Assembly: GCF_005503535.1 (NCBI RefSeq)
Contig: NZ_SCNN01000006.1
Location: 248,001 to 312,000 of the forward strand
Reading direction: 5' to 3'
Source of the DNA: Mesorhizobium comanense
GTDB taxonomy: Bacteria > Pseudomonadota > Alphaproteobacteria > Rhizobiales > Rhizobiaceae
DNA length: 64,000 nucleotides
Shown here: positions 54,776 to 62,523 of the stretch, in pieces
How the letters are laid out: every line of letters starts with the position of its first letter
Position numbering within the stretch: position 1 is the first letter of the stretch
Translations under genes and position numbers: made by a program
The notes under the pieces: generated by a model
Told to the model about the DNA's origin: nothing
What the model saw: only the letters and a program-made list of their open reading frames with translations
Databases searched by the model: none

Positions 54776-55996
54776 ATGAAAGTCGTCGCGCTCGAAACGC
54801 TGCAGCTGGCGGAGTTTCCATTCCTGTTCTGGCTGCGTATCCATACCGATGCGGGCATCATCGGCACCGGCGAGAGCTTCTGGGCGCCGGGACCGATTGC
54901 CTCCTACATCCACGACAATGTCGCGGCCTATCTCCTCGGCAAGGATCCCCGGAACATCGAACTGCATGACCGCACGCTGGGCAGCGTCTATGTCGGCGCG
55001 CGCGATTCCGGCGCCGAGGTCAGGGGCAACTCCGCCGTCAACATCGCGCTCTGGGACATTTATGGCCAGGCGCTTGGCGAGCCCGTCTGGCGGCTGCTTG
55101 GCGGGCGCACCCACACAAGCGTGCCGATCTACAACACTTGCGCCGGCTACAAACATGTCCGCGCGACGAAGAAAAACGCCCTGTTCGAGCGCGGCGAGGA
55201 CTGGTCGCTGAAATCAGGCGATTCGAACGAAGGCCCTTACGAGGATCTTCTCGCCTGGCGCTACAACGCCGGCGACCTTGCCAGAAGCCTTCAGTCTGAA
55301 GGCATCAAGGCGATGAAAATCTGGCCGTTCGACATAGCGGCGGAAGCATCGAATGGCACCCGCATTTCGCTGGCCGATCTCGACAAGGCGCTCGAGCCGT
55401 TCCAGAAGATCCGCGATGCGGTCGGCCGCGACATGGAAATCATGGTCGAACTGCATGGTCTGTGGACCTTGCCGCCCGTCCTGCGCATCGCCGAGGCCCT
55501 GAAATCCTACGACGTCGCCTGGCTGGAGGAGCCGATCCGCTACAACGAACTCGATGCCATGGCCGAGCTCGCCCGCCACACGTCCATACCAATCGCCGCC
55601 AGCGAGCGGCTGGCCTCGCGGCAGATGTTCAAGCAGCTGATCGACAAGCGTGCGGCATCGGTCATCATGATCGATCTCGCCTGGTGCGGGGGTCTCTCCG
55701 AGGCGCGCAAGATCGCCAACATGGCCGAAGCCAGCGAGCTGCCGGTGACCTTGCACGACTGCACCGGGCCGATCGTCTATGCCGCCAGTTGCGCGCTCTC
55801 GGCGACCCTGCCCAACGTCAATTACCAGGAGGCCGTGCGCGCCTATTTCACCGGCTGGTACACCGAAATCGTCGCCGACATTCCGCCGGTAAAGGAAGGC
55901 CATGTCGCGCCGCTCGAAGGGCCGGGGCTGGGTCTCAGCCTGCGGCCGGAGCTGTTCCAACGGCCTGACGCGACCGTTCGGATGACCAGAATCTAG
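54776..55996 (+). CDS. Enolase-superfamily (MR/MLE) protein, second dehydratase
   Basis: 406 aa from the ATG at 54776 after GGGAGAAGAAG. Capping domain MKVVALETLQLAEFPFLFWL. Barrel: Lys in IKAMKIWPFD near 182, Glu in EIMVELHGLW near 224, Glu in AWLEEPIRYNEL near 250, Glu in AASERLASR near 277 and His in VTLHDCTGPIVY near 327. The KxKIWPFD and VELHG motifs set it apart from the DgoD-like paralogue at 50834, so the two probably act on different acids. Divergent from the transketolase operon and sharing its operator. Confidence 0.85.
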   Translation: MKVVALETLQLAEFPFLFWLRIHTDAGIIGTGESFWAPGPIASYIHDNVAAYLLGKDPRNIELHDRTLGSVYVGARDSGAEVRGNSAVNIALWDIYGQALGEPVWRLLGGRTHTSVPIYNTCAGYKHVRATKKNALFERGEDWSLKSGDSNEGPYEDLLAWRYNAGDLARSLQSEGIKAMKIWPFDIAAEASNGTRISLADLDKALEPFQKIRDAVGRDMEIMVELHGLWTLPPVLRIAEALKSYDVAWLEEPIRYNELDAMAELARHTSIPIAASERLASRQMFKQLIDKRAASVIMIDLAWCGGLSEARKIANMAEASELPVTLHDCTGPIVYAASCALSATLPNVNYQEAVRAYFTGWYTEIVADIPPVKEGHVAPLEGPGLGLSLRPELFQRPDATVRMTRI

Positions 55997-56029
55997 GCGC
56001 GCGACAACTCGATGCAGAGCCAGTAGACA

Positions 56030-56044
56030 TTATGCTATTATAAT
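56030..56044. promoter_or_regulatory. Operator-like motif TTATGCTATTATAAT upstream of the E1 fusion gene
   Basis: Identical over 15 bases to the minus strand of 40708-40722 and sharing ATGCTATTATAAT with 61186-61198. It is followed by a second half-like CTATTAT (56045-56051). It lies 84 bases before the GTG start. Confidence 0.7.
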
Positions 56045-56127
56045 CTATTATCCACCGAAGCGAGCGACCAACAAGCCCGCCGCCGGTGCCGATTGCTCCG
56101 GTGCGAATACGAACCAGGGAGGCCTCG

Positions 56128-58521
56128 GTGGCAGTTTCAGCGGCGCGGGCGCGCGACGATTTCAAGGGCGCTTCGAACCTGCCTGACAAGCAGGTTCTGC
56201 TCGATCTGTTCGAACGCATGGTGCTGCTGCGCCGCTTCGAAAGCATCGCCCAGATCGCCTGCCGCAAGGGCGAAACCCCCGGCTTCCTGCATCTCTATAT
56301 CGGTGAGGAGGCGACGGGCGTCGGCGTCTGCGCGCATCTCAGGCCGACCGACTGGGTCACCTCGACCCATCGCGGCCACGGCCACGCGCTGGCCAAGGGC
56401 GCCGATCCCGGCCGGGTGATGGCCGAATTGTTCGGCAAGGCCGAAGGCATCTGCGGCGGCCGCGGCGGCACCATGCATCTCTATGACCGCTCGGTCGGCC
56501 TGTTCGGCACCAACGGCATCGTCGCCGCCGGCATCGGCCATGCCGTCGGTATCGGCATGAGCGCGCGCCAGCAGGGCCGCGACAACATCGGCGTCGCCTT
56601 TTTCGGCGATGGCGCCGCCAACCATGGCGGTTTCCACGAGGCGCTCAATTTCGCCGCCGTGCAGCGGGCGCCCGCGGTCTTCATCTGCGAGAACAATCTC
56701 TACGCCACCGCGACACCGCTGAAGTCGATCACGCTCAACCCGGAGATCGCTACCAAGGCGGCCTCCTACGGCATGCCCGGCGTGGCCGTCGACGGCAACG
56801 ATGTCTTCGCCGTCTGGCTGGCCATGAAGGAAGCCACCGAGCGCGCCCGCGCCGGCAAAGGGCCGACGCTGATCGAGGCCAAGACCTACCGCACCGTCGG
56901 TCATCACGAGGGCGATCCCGTCATCGGCACCTACCGCACGCAGGAGGAGCTCGACGCCTGGATCAAGCGCGATCCGATCGACATGTTCCGCAAGAAGCTG
57001 ATCGAGGACTATGGCATCGCCGACGCCGAGGCGCTCGCGGCAATAGAGGCGCGGATCGAAAGGGTGGTCGAGCAGGCGCTGGCCTTCGCCCGCAATTCGC
57101 CCGAGCCCGATCCCTCGACGGTGCGCCTGCATGTCTTCGCCGATCCGATCAATCCGCCCGCCGCGCTGCAGCCGCGCGCTGTCGGCGAAACCCGAACCCA
57201 GGGCTGGCTGGAGGCGGTTCGCGACGGCATCGCCGAAGAGATGCGCGCCAATCCGGCGATCCTCTATTTCGGCGAGGGCACGGGCGAGCGTGGCGGCAGC
57301 TTCGCCCACACCAAGAACCTCTGGCAGGAATTCGGCGCCGAGCGCATGGTCGACACCCCGATCTCCGAACAGGGCTTCACCGCCGCCGCCGTGGGCGCTT
57401 CCGCCACCGGCGCGCGCACCGTTTCGGACCTGATGTTCGCCGACTTCGCCTTCGAGACCGCCGGCCAGATTTTCCTGCAGGCGGCCAAGCTGCGCTACAT
57501 GACCAGCGGCGTGATGAGCGCGCCGATGGTGGTGCGTGTCGGCGCCGGCGCATTGCGCAGCTCTGGCCCGCACCACAGTGGCATTTATCATCCTGTCTTC
57601 GCCCATATGCCGGGCCTGATCGTCTGCGTTCCCTCGACTCCGGCCGACGCCAAGGGTCTGATGAAGACCGCTCTCAGGGCCGGCGATCCCGTCATCATGC
57701 TGGAACCCAAGGCACTGTTCGCTTCGAAGGGCGAGGTGCCCTTGGGCGAGCATTTTGTCCCCTTCGGCGTCGCACGCATCGCCCGCGCCGGCACCGACAT
57801 CACCATCGTCGCCGCCGGCCAGATGGTGCAGCGCGCGCTGGAAGCGGCCGAAGCACTGGCCGGCGAAGGCATCGAGGCCGAGGTGATCGACCCGCGCACC
57901 ATCATGCCGCTCGACATCGACACGATCGTCGCCAGTGTCCGCAAGACGCATCGGCTGCTCATTGTCGACGAAGCCTGGGCCATGTGCGGCCTGGGCGGCG
58001 AAATCGCGCAGGCGATCAACGAACTGGCCTTCGACGAGCTCGACGCGCCGCCGGGAAGGCTGCATACGGCGCCGACCTCGCATCCCTTCGCGCCGGTGCT
58101 GGAGCGCGCCATGCTGGTCGATACCGCCCGCATCGCTCAGGGCGTTCGCGACGTCATTGCGGGCCGGCCGCCAGTGCCGGATCACTGGTACACGGTCGGC
58201 CTGAAAAGTGCTGCGCCGACCAAGCCTGTACCTGCCCCGGTCAAGCCGCAGCCCACCGCGCCGGCGCCTGTCGCTCCCGCCGGTGACGACGAGCCGATAA
58301 CAATGCCGTTCGGCGATCTCACTGTCAGCGAGGGCACCGTCGTCAAATGGTTGAAGGCCGTTGGCGATGCGGTCAAGGAGGGCGAGTTGATCGCCGAGAT
58401 CGAGACCGACAAGGCCGTGGTCGAGATCGAGGCGCCGATCAGCGGCAAGCTTGTCGCGATCGATCAGCCGGTCGGCGCGGTGGTGCCGATGGGCGGCCGC
58501 ATCGGCGGCATCAAGAAATAA
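56128..58521 (+). CDS. Fused 2-oxoacid dehydrogenase E1alpha-E1beta with C-terminal lipoyl domain
   Basis: 797 aa from a GTG at 56128 placed 5 bases after AGGGAGG. E1alpha (about 20-340): THRGHGHALAKG, GGRGGTMHLYD and the TPP motif GDGAANHGGFHEALNFA near 160 ending ENN. E1beta (about 355-690): LYFGEGTGERGGSFAHTKNL, DTPISEQGFTAAAVGAS and HHSGIYHPVFAHMPGL. A Pro/Ala linker (KPVPAPVKPQPTAPAPVAPA) leads to a lipoyl domain (about 717-797) with the lipoyl-Lys 762 in EIETDKAVVEIE. It decarboxylates a 2-oxoacid; the acetoin dehydrogenase E1 is closest by motif. The lipoyl domain normally belongs to E2, so this is a real rearrangement. Confidence 0.9.
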   Translation: MAVSAARARDDFKGASNLPDKQVLLDLFERMVLLRRFESIAQIACRKGETPGFLHLYIGEEATGVGVCAHLRPTDWVTSTHRGHGHALAKGADPGRVMAELFGKAEGICGGRGGTMHLYDRSVGLFGTNGIVAAGIGHAVGIGMSARQQGRDNIGVAFFGDGAANHGGFHEALNFAAVQRAPAVFICENNLYATATPLKSITLNPEIATKAASYGMPGVAVDGNDVFAVWLAMKEATERARAGKGPTLIEAKTYRTVGHHEGDPVIGTYRTQEELDAWIKRDPIDMFRKKLIEDYGIADAEALAAIEARIERVVEQALAFARNSPEPDPSTVRLHVFADPINPPAALQPRAVGETRTQGWLEAVRDGIAEEMRANPAILYFGEGTGERGGSFAHTKNLWQEFGAERMVDTPISEQGFTAAAVGASATGARTVSDLMFADFAFETAGQIFLQAAKLRYMTSGVMSAPMVVRVGAGALRSSGPHHSGIYHPVFAHMPGLIVCVPSTPADAKGLMKTALRAGDPVIMLEPKALFASKGEVPLGEHFVPFGVARIARAGTDITIVAAGQMVQRALEAAEALAGEGIEAEVIDPRTIMPLDIDTIVASVRKTHRLLIVDEAWAMCGLGGEIAQAINELAFDELDAPPGRLHTAPTSHPFAPVLERAMLVDTARIAQGVRDVIAGRPPVPDHWYTVGLKSAAPTKPVPAPVKPQPTAPAPVAPAGDDEPITMPFGDLTVSEGTVVKWLKAVGDAVKEGELIAEIETDKAVVEIEAPISGKLVAIDQPVGAVVPMGGRIGGIKK

Positions 58522-58551
58522 TCCATTCTCCATTCAATTCGAAGGACCGGC

Positions 58552-59562
58552 ATGAAGATCCTGTGCGCCAACTGGCAAGCCGCCGATGAGGCCGAACTCG
58601 AGCGCGAGCATTATCCTGAGGTCGAGTTCGTCCTCGCCCGCTCGACCAATGACAAGGCGGCCGATCTCGATCCCGCCGTCTGCGCGATGGTCGACGCCGT
58701 GATCAATTATTCGCCGACTCACAACGTCGCCGAGGCCCCGTCGGCCTTCCCCAGGGCAAGGATCGCCGTTCGCTCCGGCGTCGGTTTCGACAACATCGAC
58801 ACGGCGGGCTGGGGTGCGCGGAAAATTCCGGCCTGCAACGTGCCCGACTATGGCACGACCGAAGTCGCCGACCACGCGATCGGCCTGATGCTGGCACTGA
58901 CGCGGGGCACGTCGGCCTATGGCGCGGCGCTTTCCGGCCACGGCGCCCTAGGCTGGCATTTTTCCAAGGCGCCGCTGGTGCGGCGGCACAAGGGCGCCAC
59001 TTTCGGTATTGTCGGCCTTGGCCGCATCGGTCTGGCCGCCGCCCGCCGCGCCGCCGCCTTCGACATGAAGGTGGTGTTCTACGATCCGCACCTTCTGTCC
59101 GGCGTCGACCTGTCGACCGGCTATGAGCGGGTGCATTCATTGGCCGACTTGATGGGACGGGCTGATGTCGTCAGTGTCCACACGCCGCTCAGCGACGAGA
59201 CGCGAAATTTGCTCGGCACGGCCGCCTTCGATGCCGCCAGGCCCGGCCTTGTCCTCATCAACACCGCGCGCGGGCCGATCGTCGATCTGGATGCGCTGGA
59301 GGCCGCCATGCGCAAGGGCATTGTCACGGGCGCCGGGCTGGACGTGCTACCGAATGAACCGGGCGATCTCGACCATCCACTGCTGGCGGCGTGGCGCCGC
59401 CGCGAGCCCTGGATCGCCGATCGCCTGATCGTCTCGCCGCACGCCGCCTTCTACAGCCCGGCATCGATGCGCGACCTCAGGCTGAAATCGATCGAGGTCG
59501 TCCATGCCTACCTTGCCGAGGGCCGGCTGACCAACTGCGTCAATTCAGAGTTCCTTAAATGA
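58552..59562 (+). CDS. D-isomer-specific 2-hydroxyacid dehydrogenase (CtBP-like)
   Basis: 336 aa. IAVRSGVGFDNIDTAGWGAR (catalytic Arg region reads VGFDNID), nucleotide motif GIVGLGRIGLAAARRAAAF near 147, NTARGPIVDLDALEAAMRKG near 240 and the catalytic His in RLIVSPHAAFYSPAS near 300. It interconverts a 2-hydroxyacid and 2-oxoacid with NAD(P)H, most simply supplying the oxoacid for the E1 fusion just upstream (30 bp). It overlaps the E2-like gene by ATGA. Confidence 0.87.
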   Translation: MKILCANWQAADEAELEREHYPEVEFVLARSTNDKAADLDPAVCAMVDAVINYSPTHNVAEAPSAFPRARIAVRSGVGFDNIDTAGWGARKIPACNVPDYGTTEVADHAIGLMLALTRGTSAYGAALSGHGALGWHFSKAPLVRRHKGATFGIVGLGRIGLAAARRAAAFDMKVVFYDPHLLSGVDLSTGYERVHSLADLMGRADVVSVHTPLSDETRNLLGTAAFDAARPGLVLINTARGPIVDLDALEAAMRKGIVTGAGLDVLPNEPGDLDHPLLAAWRRREPWIADRLIVSPHAAFYSPASMRDLRLKSIEVVHAYLAEGRLTNCVNSEFLK

Positions 59563-60278
59563 ATGCCGCCGTTGCACGGGCGGGGCGCTTCGCGGCCTCT
59601 CCCTATGCCCGCCGGCTGGCGCGGGACCGCGCGCTTCCGCTGGAAACCCTTCGCGGCAGCGGCCCGGGCGGGCGCATCCTGGCCGCGGACGTGCTGGGCT
59701 TCGTTGTGGCCGCTGCTCCCGCCGGCGCGCCCGGGATCGTCGCTCCCGTGGCGCCGGCCGTCGCCGCGACCCGCATCGTATCCTTCGCGGCGTCGATTGC
59801 GCTCGGCCCGCTGAAGGATCTGCTGGCGGTGCTTGAGAGTTCAGGGCATCGCTTCGATGTCGAGGACGTGCTGCTGCGCGCGGCCGGCCAGGCATCTGCT
59901 GAAACACTGGATGCCAGCTCCCAGGGCGCTGTAGCCCTCGAACTGGGCTCTGGGCAGATCATGTTCGAGAGGGTCGCCTCTCTGCCCATGTCGTCGCTTC
60001 GCGCGCAGCGTCTTGCGGCCCTGGCGCAGGGTCGTGACGACGCCGCGAGCCCGGCAAGGCTGTCGCTGCGGCTCCTTCCCGCAAGCGACATCCGGCCGGT
60101 GACCATGCCGCTTCTGCCGGGTCGCGCCATGCGCCTCGCCGTATGCGTGGCATTGGCTGGCGATTGCGCCGAGTGCCTGCTCACGGCGGATGCGGCAAGC
60201 ATTGACGAGGCGGCGGCAGGCGCGTGGCTTTCGGGGCTGAAGTCGGCGGTCGAGCACCCGCTACGGCTCTTCGTCTGA
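59559..60278 (+). CDS. Shortened E2-like acyltransferase lacking the catalytic His
   Basis: 239 aa. Residues about 10-47 are a peripheral-subunit-binding domain (AASPYARRLARDRALPLETL then GSGPGGRILAADVL), which docks E1 or E3. There is no lipoyl domain. The rest follows the 2-oxoacid dehydrogenase acyltransferase fold in outline (VSFAASIALGPLKDLLAVLE; FDVEDVLLRAAGQA; MRLAVCVALAG), but where the family has DHRxxDG it reads TADAASIDEAAAG, so the catalytic His and Gly are gone. Likely a scaffold for the complex with the lipoyl domain of the E1 fusion. Coupled by ATGA to the dehydrogenase gene. Confidence 0.82.
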   Translation: MNAAVARAGRFAASPYARRLARDRALPLETLRGSGPGGRILAADVLGFVVAAAPAGAPGIVAPVAPAVAATRIVSFAASIALGPLKDLLAVLESSGHRFDVEDVLLRAAGQASAETLDASSQGAVALELGSGQIMFERVASLPMSSLRAQRLAALAQGRDDAASPARLSLRLLPASDIRPVTMPLLPGRAMRLAVCVALAGDCAECLLTADAASIDEAAAGAWLSGLKSAVEHPLRLFV

Positions 60279-60319
60279 GACGGTTGATGGCTGTAGTCAT
60301 TGCCTAGCCTCGGCCCCAG

Positions 60320-60339
60320 GAAGCTATTATAAAAGCTTC
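60320..60339. promoter_or_regulatory. Operator-like dyad upstream of the GntR gene
   Basis: GAAGCTATTATAAAAGCTTC is a near-perfect 20-bp palindrome (GAAGCT/AGCTTC arms) with the GCTATTATAA core of the sites at 40708, 56030 and 61186. It ends 22 bases before the regulator start, so it probably mediates autoregulation. Confidence 0.65.
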
Positions 60340-60361
60340 GACAAGAGGCGCGACGAGGCAC

Positions 60362-61132
60362 ATGGACCACTCCGTTCCCACCATAGACAGTCTTCCCCGG
60401 CGCACGCTCGGTCGCGCCAACGGCCCGCTCTACCGTCAGCTCGCCGATATCCTGCGCGAACCGATCGGCAACGGCACGTTTCCGGTCGGCGGCGAACTGC
60501 CGAAGGAAGCCACGATCGCCGAGCATTTCGGCGTCAGTCTCATCACCGTGCGCCAGGCGTTGCGCGATCTCGAGGCCGATGGCCTGATCCGGAAGCGCTC
60601 GGCCAAGCCGGCGGTGGTTGCGGCGCGCAGTCCTTCGGTCAATCTGAGCTGGAAGTTCAAGAACTTCGCCGACATGGCGGCCTTTACCAAGGATGCGCAA
60701 CTGACGGTGAAATCCTATCGCAAGGAGGTCTCTCCCGTGCTCCAGCGCCATTTCGGCATGGGCAAGGACGAGTCCGGCTATTGCCTGCGCAGCGTGCTGT
60801 CGATCGGCGAGCAGCGCAAGGCGCAGATCACCACCTATTTTCCGCCCGACATCGGCGCTCGCCTGAAGCGCGAGGATTTCTCGGACGTGCTGATCTTCCG
60901 TTCGGTGCAGAAACATCTCGGGCTGCGGCTCGATGTGGCGCATGTCACCGTGCGCGCCGAAATCGCCGACGAGGCGGTTGCCGCCGACCTCGGCATCGCG
61001 CTCGGCAGCCCGGTGCTGACGGTGGAGATGCTCTACCAGTCGGCCGACCAGCGCAGCATCGAGTTCTCCGTCGCCCGCCACCCGGCCGACATCTTCAGCA
61101 TCACCTACGACGCGCCCAACGACCTGTCCTGA
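60362..61132 (+). CDS. GntR-family regulator (HutC subfamily, UTRA domain)
   Basis: 256 aa. Winged helix-turn-helix at about 22-90 (PLYRQLADILREPIGNGTFP, ATIAEHFGVSLITVRQALRD, EADGLIRKRS). The C-terminal UTRA ligand domain spans about 105-250 with the family end PVLTVEMLYQSADQRSIEFS. It closes the E1 fusion operon direction (84 bp after the E2-like gene) and lies before the tandem binding-protein operon, whose promoter has a matching operator. Effector probably a sugar acid or phosphate of this pathway. Confidence 0.9.
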   Translation: MDHSVPTIDSLPRRTLGRANGPLYRQLADILREPIGNGTFPVGGELPKEATIAEHFGVSLITVRQALRDLEADGLIRKRSAKPAVVAARSPSVNLSWKFKNFADMAAFTKDAQLTVKSYRKEVSPVLQRHFGMGKDESGYCLRSVLSIGEQRKAQITTYFPPDIGARLKREDFSDVLIFRSVQKHLGLRLDVAHVTVRAEIADEAVAADLGIALGSPVLTVEMLYQSADQRSIEFSVARHPADIFSITYDAPNDLS

Positions 61133-61185
61133 GGCCTGCCGCAGGCGGCATTTTCTAACGCGGGTCGCATAGACAGGCGCATAAA

Positions 61186-61198
61186 ATTATAATAGCAT
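61186..61198. promoter_or_regulatory. Operator-like motif ATGCTATTATAAT (minus strand)
   Basis: The minus strand reads ATGCTATTATAAT, 13 of 13 with the sites at 40708-40722 and 56030-56044. It sits in the 263-bp gap before the tandem binding-protein genes, upstream of a LacI-type site, so both regulators may act here. Confidence 0.68.
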
Positions 61199-61309
61199 GA
61201 TAGCTAGGCTGAAATGCTGGCCATGAGGAAGCCGCCGGGGAGGAAATCCGGCGGGTCAGGCTCGCGGACGCAGCCTCGGGGGAATGTCTGGTCAAATTGA
61301 CATTCGCAA

Positions 61310-61326
61310 TTGGTACCGGTATCAAT
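61310..61326. promoter_or_regulatory. LacI/GntR-type operator TTGGTACCGGTATCAAT
   Basis: The minus strand reads ATTGATACCGGTACCAA, matching 54689-54704 over all 16 shared bases. TACCGGTA core. It lies 70 bases before the first binding-protein ATG. Confidence 0.75.
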
Positions 61327-61395
61327 TTGCCGTCTTCATCCGATCAAGGCGGCGCAGTCCGTCACCGGCTGAAAGGAAACACTGGGAGGAAGACC

Positions 61396-62460
61396 ATGAA
61401 ATTAAGGAGCTTGAGCGCCTGCTTCGTGGCGCTTGCCGGGGTCGCGATCTCGATGGGTGCGATGCCTGGCCACACCGCGACGCAAAAACCTTACCTCATC
61501 TATCTCTCCAACAATTTCGTCGGCAATGACTGGCGCCAGCAGATGGAACGCGTCGCCAATGTCGCCGTCGACAAGGGGCCGCTGAAAGGCCGCGTCGATC
61601 TCAAGATTGAAAACGCCGAGAACACCGTCCAGGCGCAGATCAACTCGCTGAACAACATCATCCGCCAGAAACCGGCCGCCATCCTGATCGATGCGTCGTC
61701 GGCGGAAGCGCTGAACCCGACCATCAAGAAGGCCTGCGACGCCGGCATCATCGTCGTCAGCTTCGACCAGACCGTCTCGGCCGAATGCGCCTACAAGATG
61801 CATTCGGATTTCGACATCATGGCCAACAACCAGGCGGAATGGATGGCCTCCATCCTCGGCGGCAAAGGCAAGGTGCTGATGGATCGCGGCCTTGCCGGCG
61901 CGCCAATCTCCGAACAGTTCGAAAAGAATTTCGGCGCTGTCCTGAAGAAATATCCGGGCATCGAGATCGTCGGCTATTTCAACGGCAACTATGCCGCCGG
62001 CCCCGAACAGGAAGGGGTGGCCAGCTTGCTTGCCGCGCACCCCGAAGTCGACGGCATCTTCTCGCAGGGCTACGGCACCGGCGCCATCAAGGCATTGCAG
62101 AATGCCGACCGGCCGATGGTGCCGATCGTCGCCGCCGCCTTCAACGGCACCGGCGTCACCTGTGCCGAGACCAAGGGGGCGAAATGCTGGCTCGGCGCCA
62201 ATCCGCCCTCGCTGTCGGCCGAGGCGATCAAGCTCGCGGTCGACATCCTCGACACCGGCAAGAAGCCCGCCGACACCACCGTGCTGTTCAACTCGCCCGG
62301 CCTGACCACGGACATGGTCGATGCCAAATACGCGCCGAATTCGTCGGCGGTGAAGATCGAACTCGGCAAGACCGTGTTCCCGGATCTGGCGCCGGGACTG
62401 TCCTTGCCTGTGTCGCCGAGCTGGGTGGAAATAACGCCGAAGGAGGCGTCGGGCAGCTGA
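61396..62460 (+). CDS. CUT2-type sugar-binding protein, tandem copy 1
   Basis: 354 aa from the ATG at 61396 after GGGAGGA. Signal peptide LSACFVALAGVAISMGAMPG. The peripla_BP_4 fold starts YLIYLSNNFVGNDWRQQMER and has INSLNNIIRQKPAAILIDAS, GLAGAPISEQFEKNFGAVLK and GYFNGNYAAGPEQEG. Paired cysteines occur in KKACDAGI, AECAYK, VTCAET and AKCWLG. It is a clear paralogue of the next gene, most alike over the first ~90 mature residues. Likely a sugar-acid or sugar binder for the transporter beginning at 63659. Confidence 0.88.
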   Translation: MKLRSLSACFVALAGVAISMGAMPGHTATQKPYLIYLSNNFVGNDWRQQMERVANVAVDKGPLKGRVDLKIENAENTVQAQINSLNNIIRQKPAAILIDASSAEALNPTIKKACDAGIIVVSFDQTVSAECAYKMHSDFDIMANNQAEWMASILGGKGKVLMDRGLAGAPISEQFEKNFGAVLKKYPGIEIVGYFNGNYAAGPEQEGVASLLAAHPEVDGIFSQGYGTGAIKALQNADRPMVPIVAAAFNGTGVTCAETKGAKCWLGANPPSLSAEAIKLAVDILDTGKKPADTTVLFNSPGLTTDMVDAKYAPNSSAVKIELGKTVFPDLAPGLSLPVSPSWVEITPKEASGS

Positions 62461-62523
62461 GATTTTGAGTGCCGGCGCGGTCCTGGCGCCACTGTTTCGA
62501 AACGAAAATGGGAGGAGAAAATC

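Noticed and set aside
56137..58533. A nearly 800-codon open frame antisense to the E1 fusion gene
   Set aside because: It is the shadow of the strong third-position GC bias of the real gene; no ribosome site and no recognisable domain.
56128..60278. Naming the fusion and E2-like genes acoA/B/C (acetoin dehydrogenase)
   Set aside because: The domain order differs from acetoin systems, the E2-like protein lacks the catalytic His, and the neighbours point to sugar-acid metabolism.
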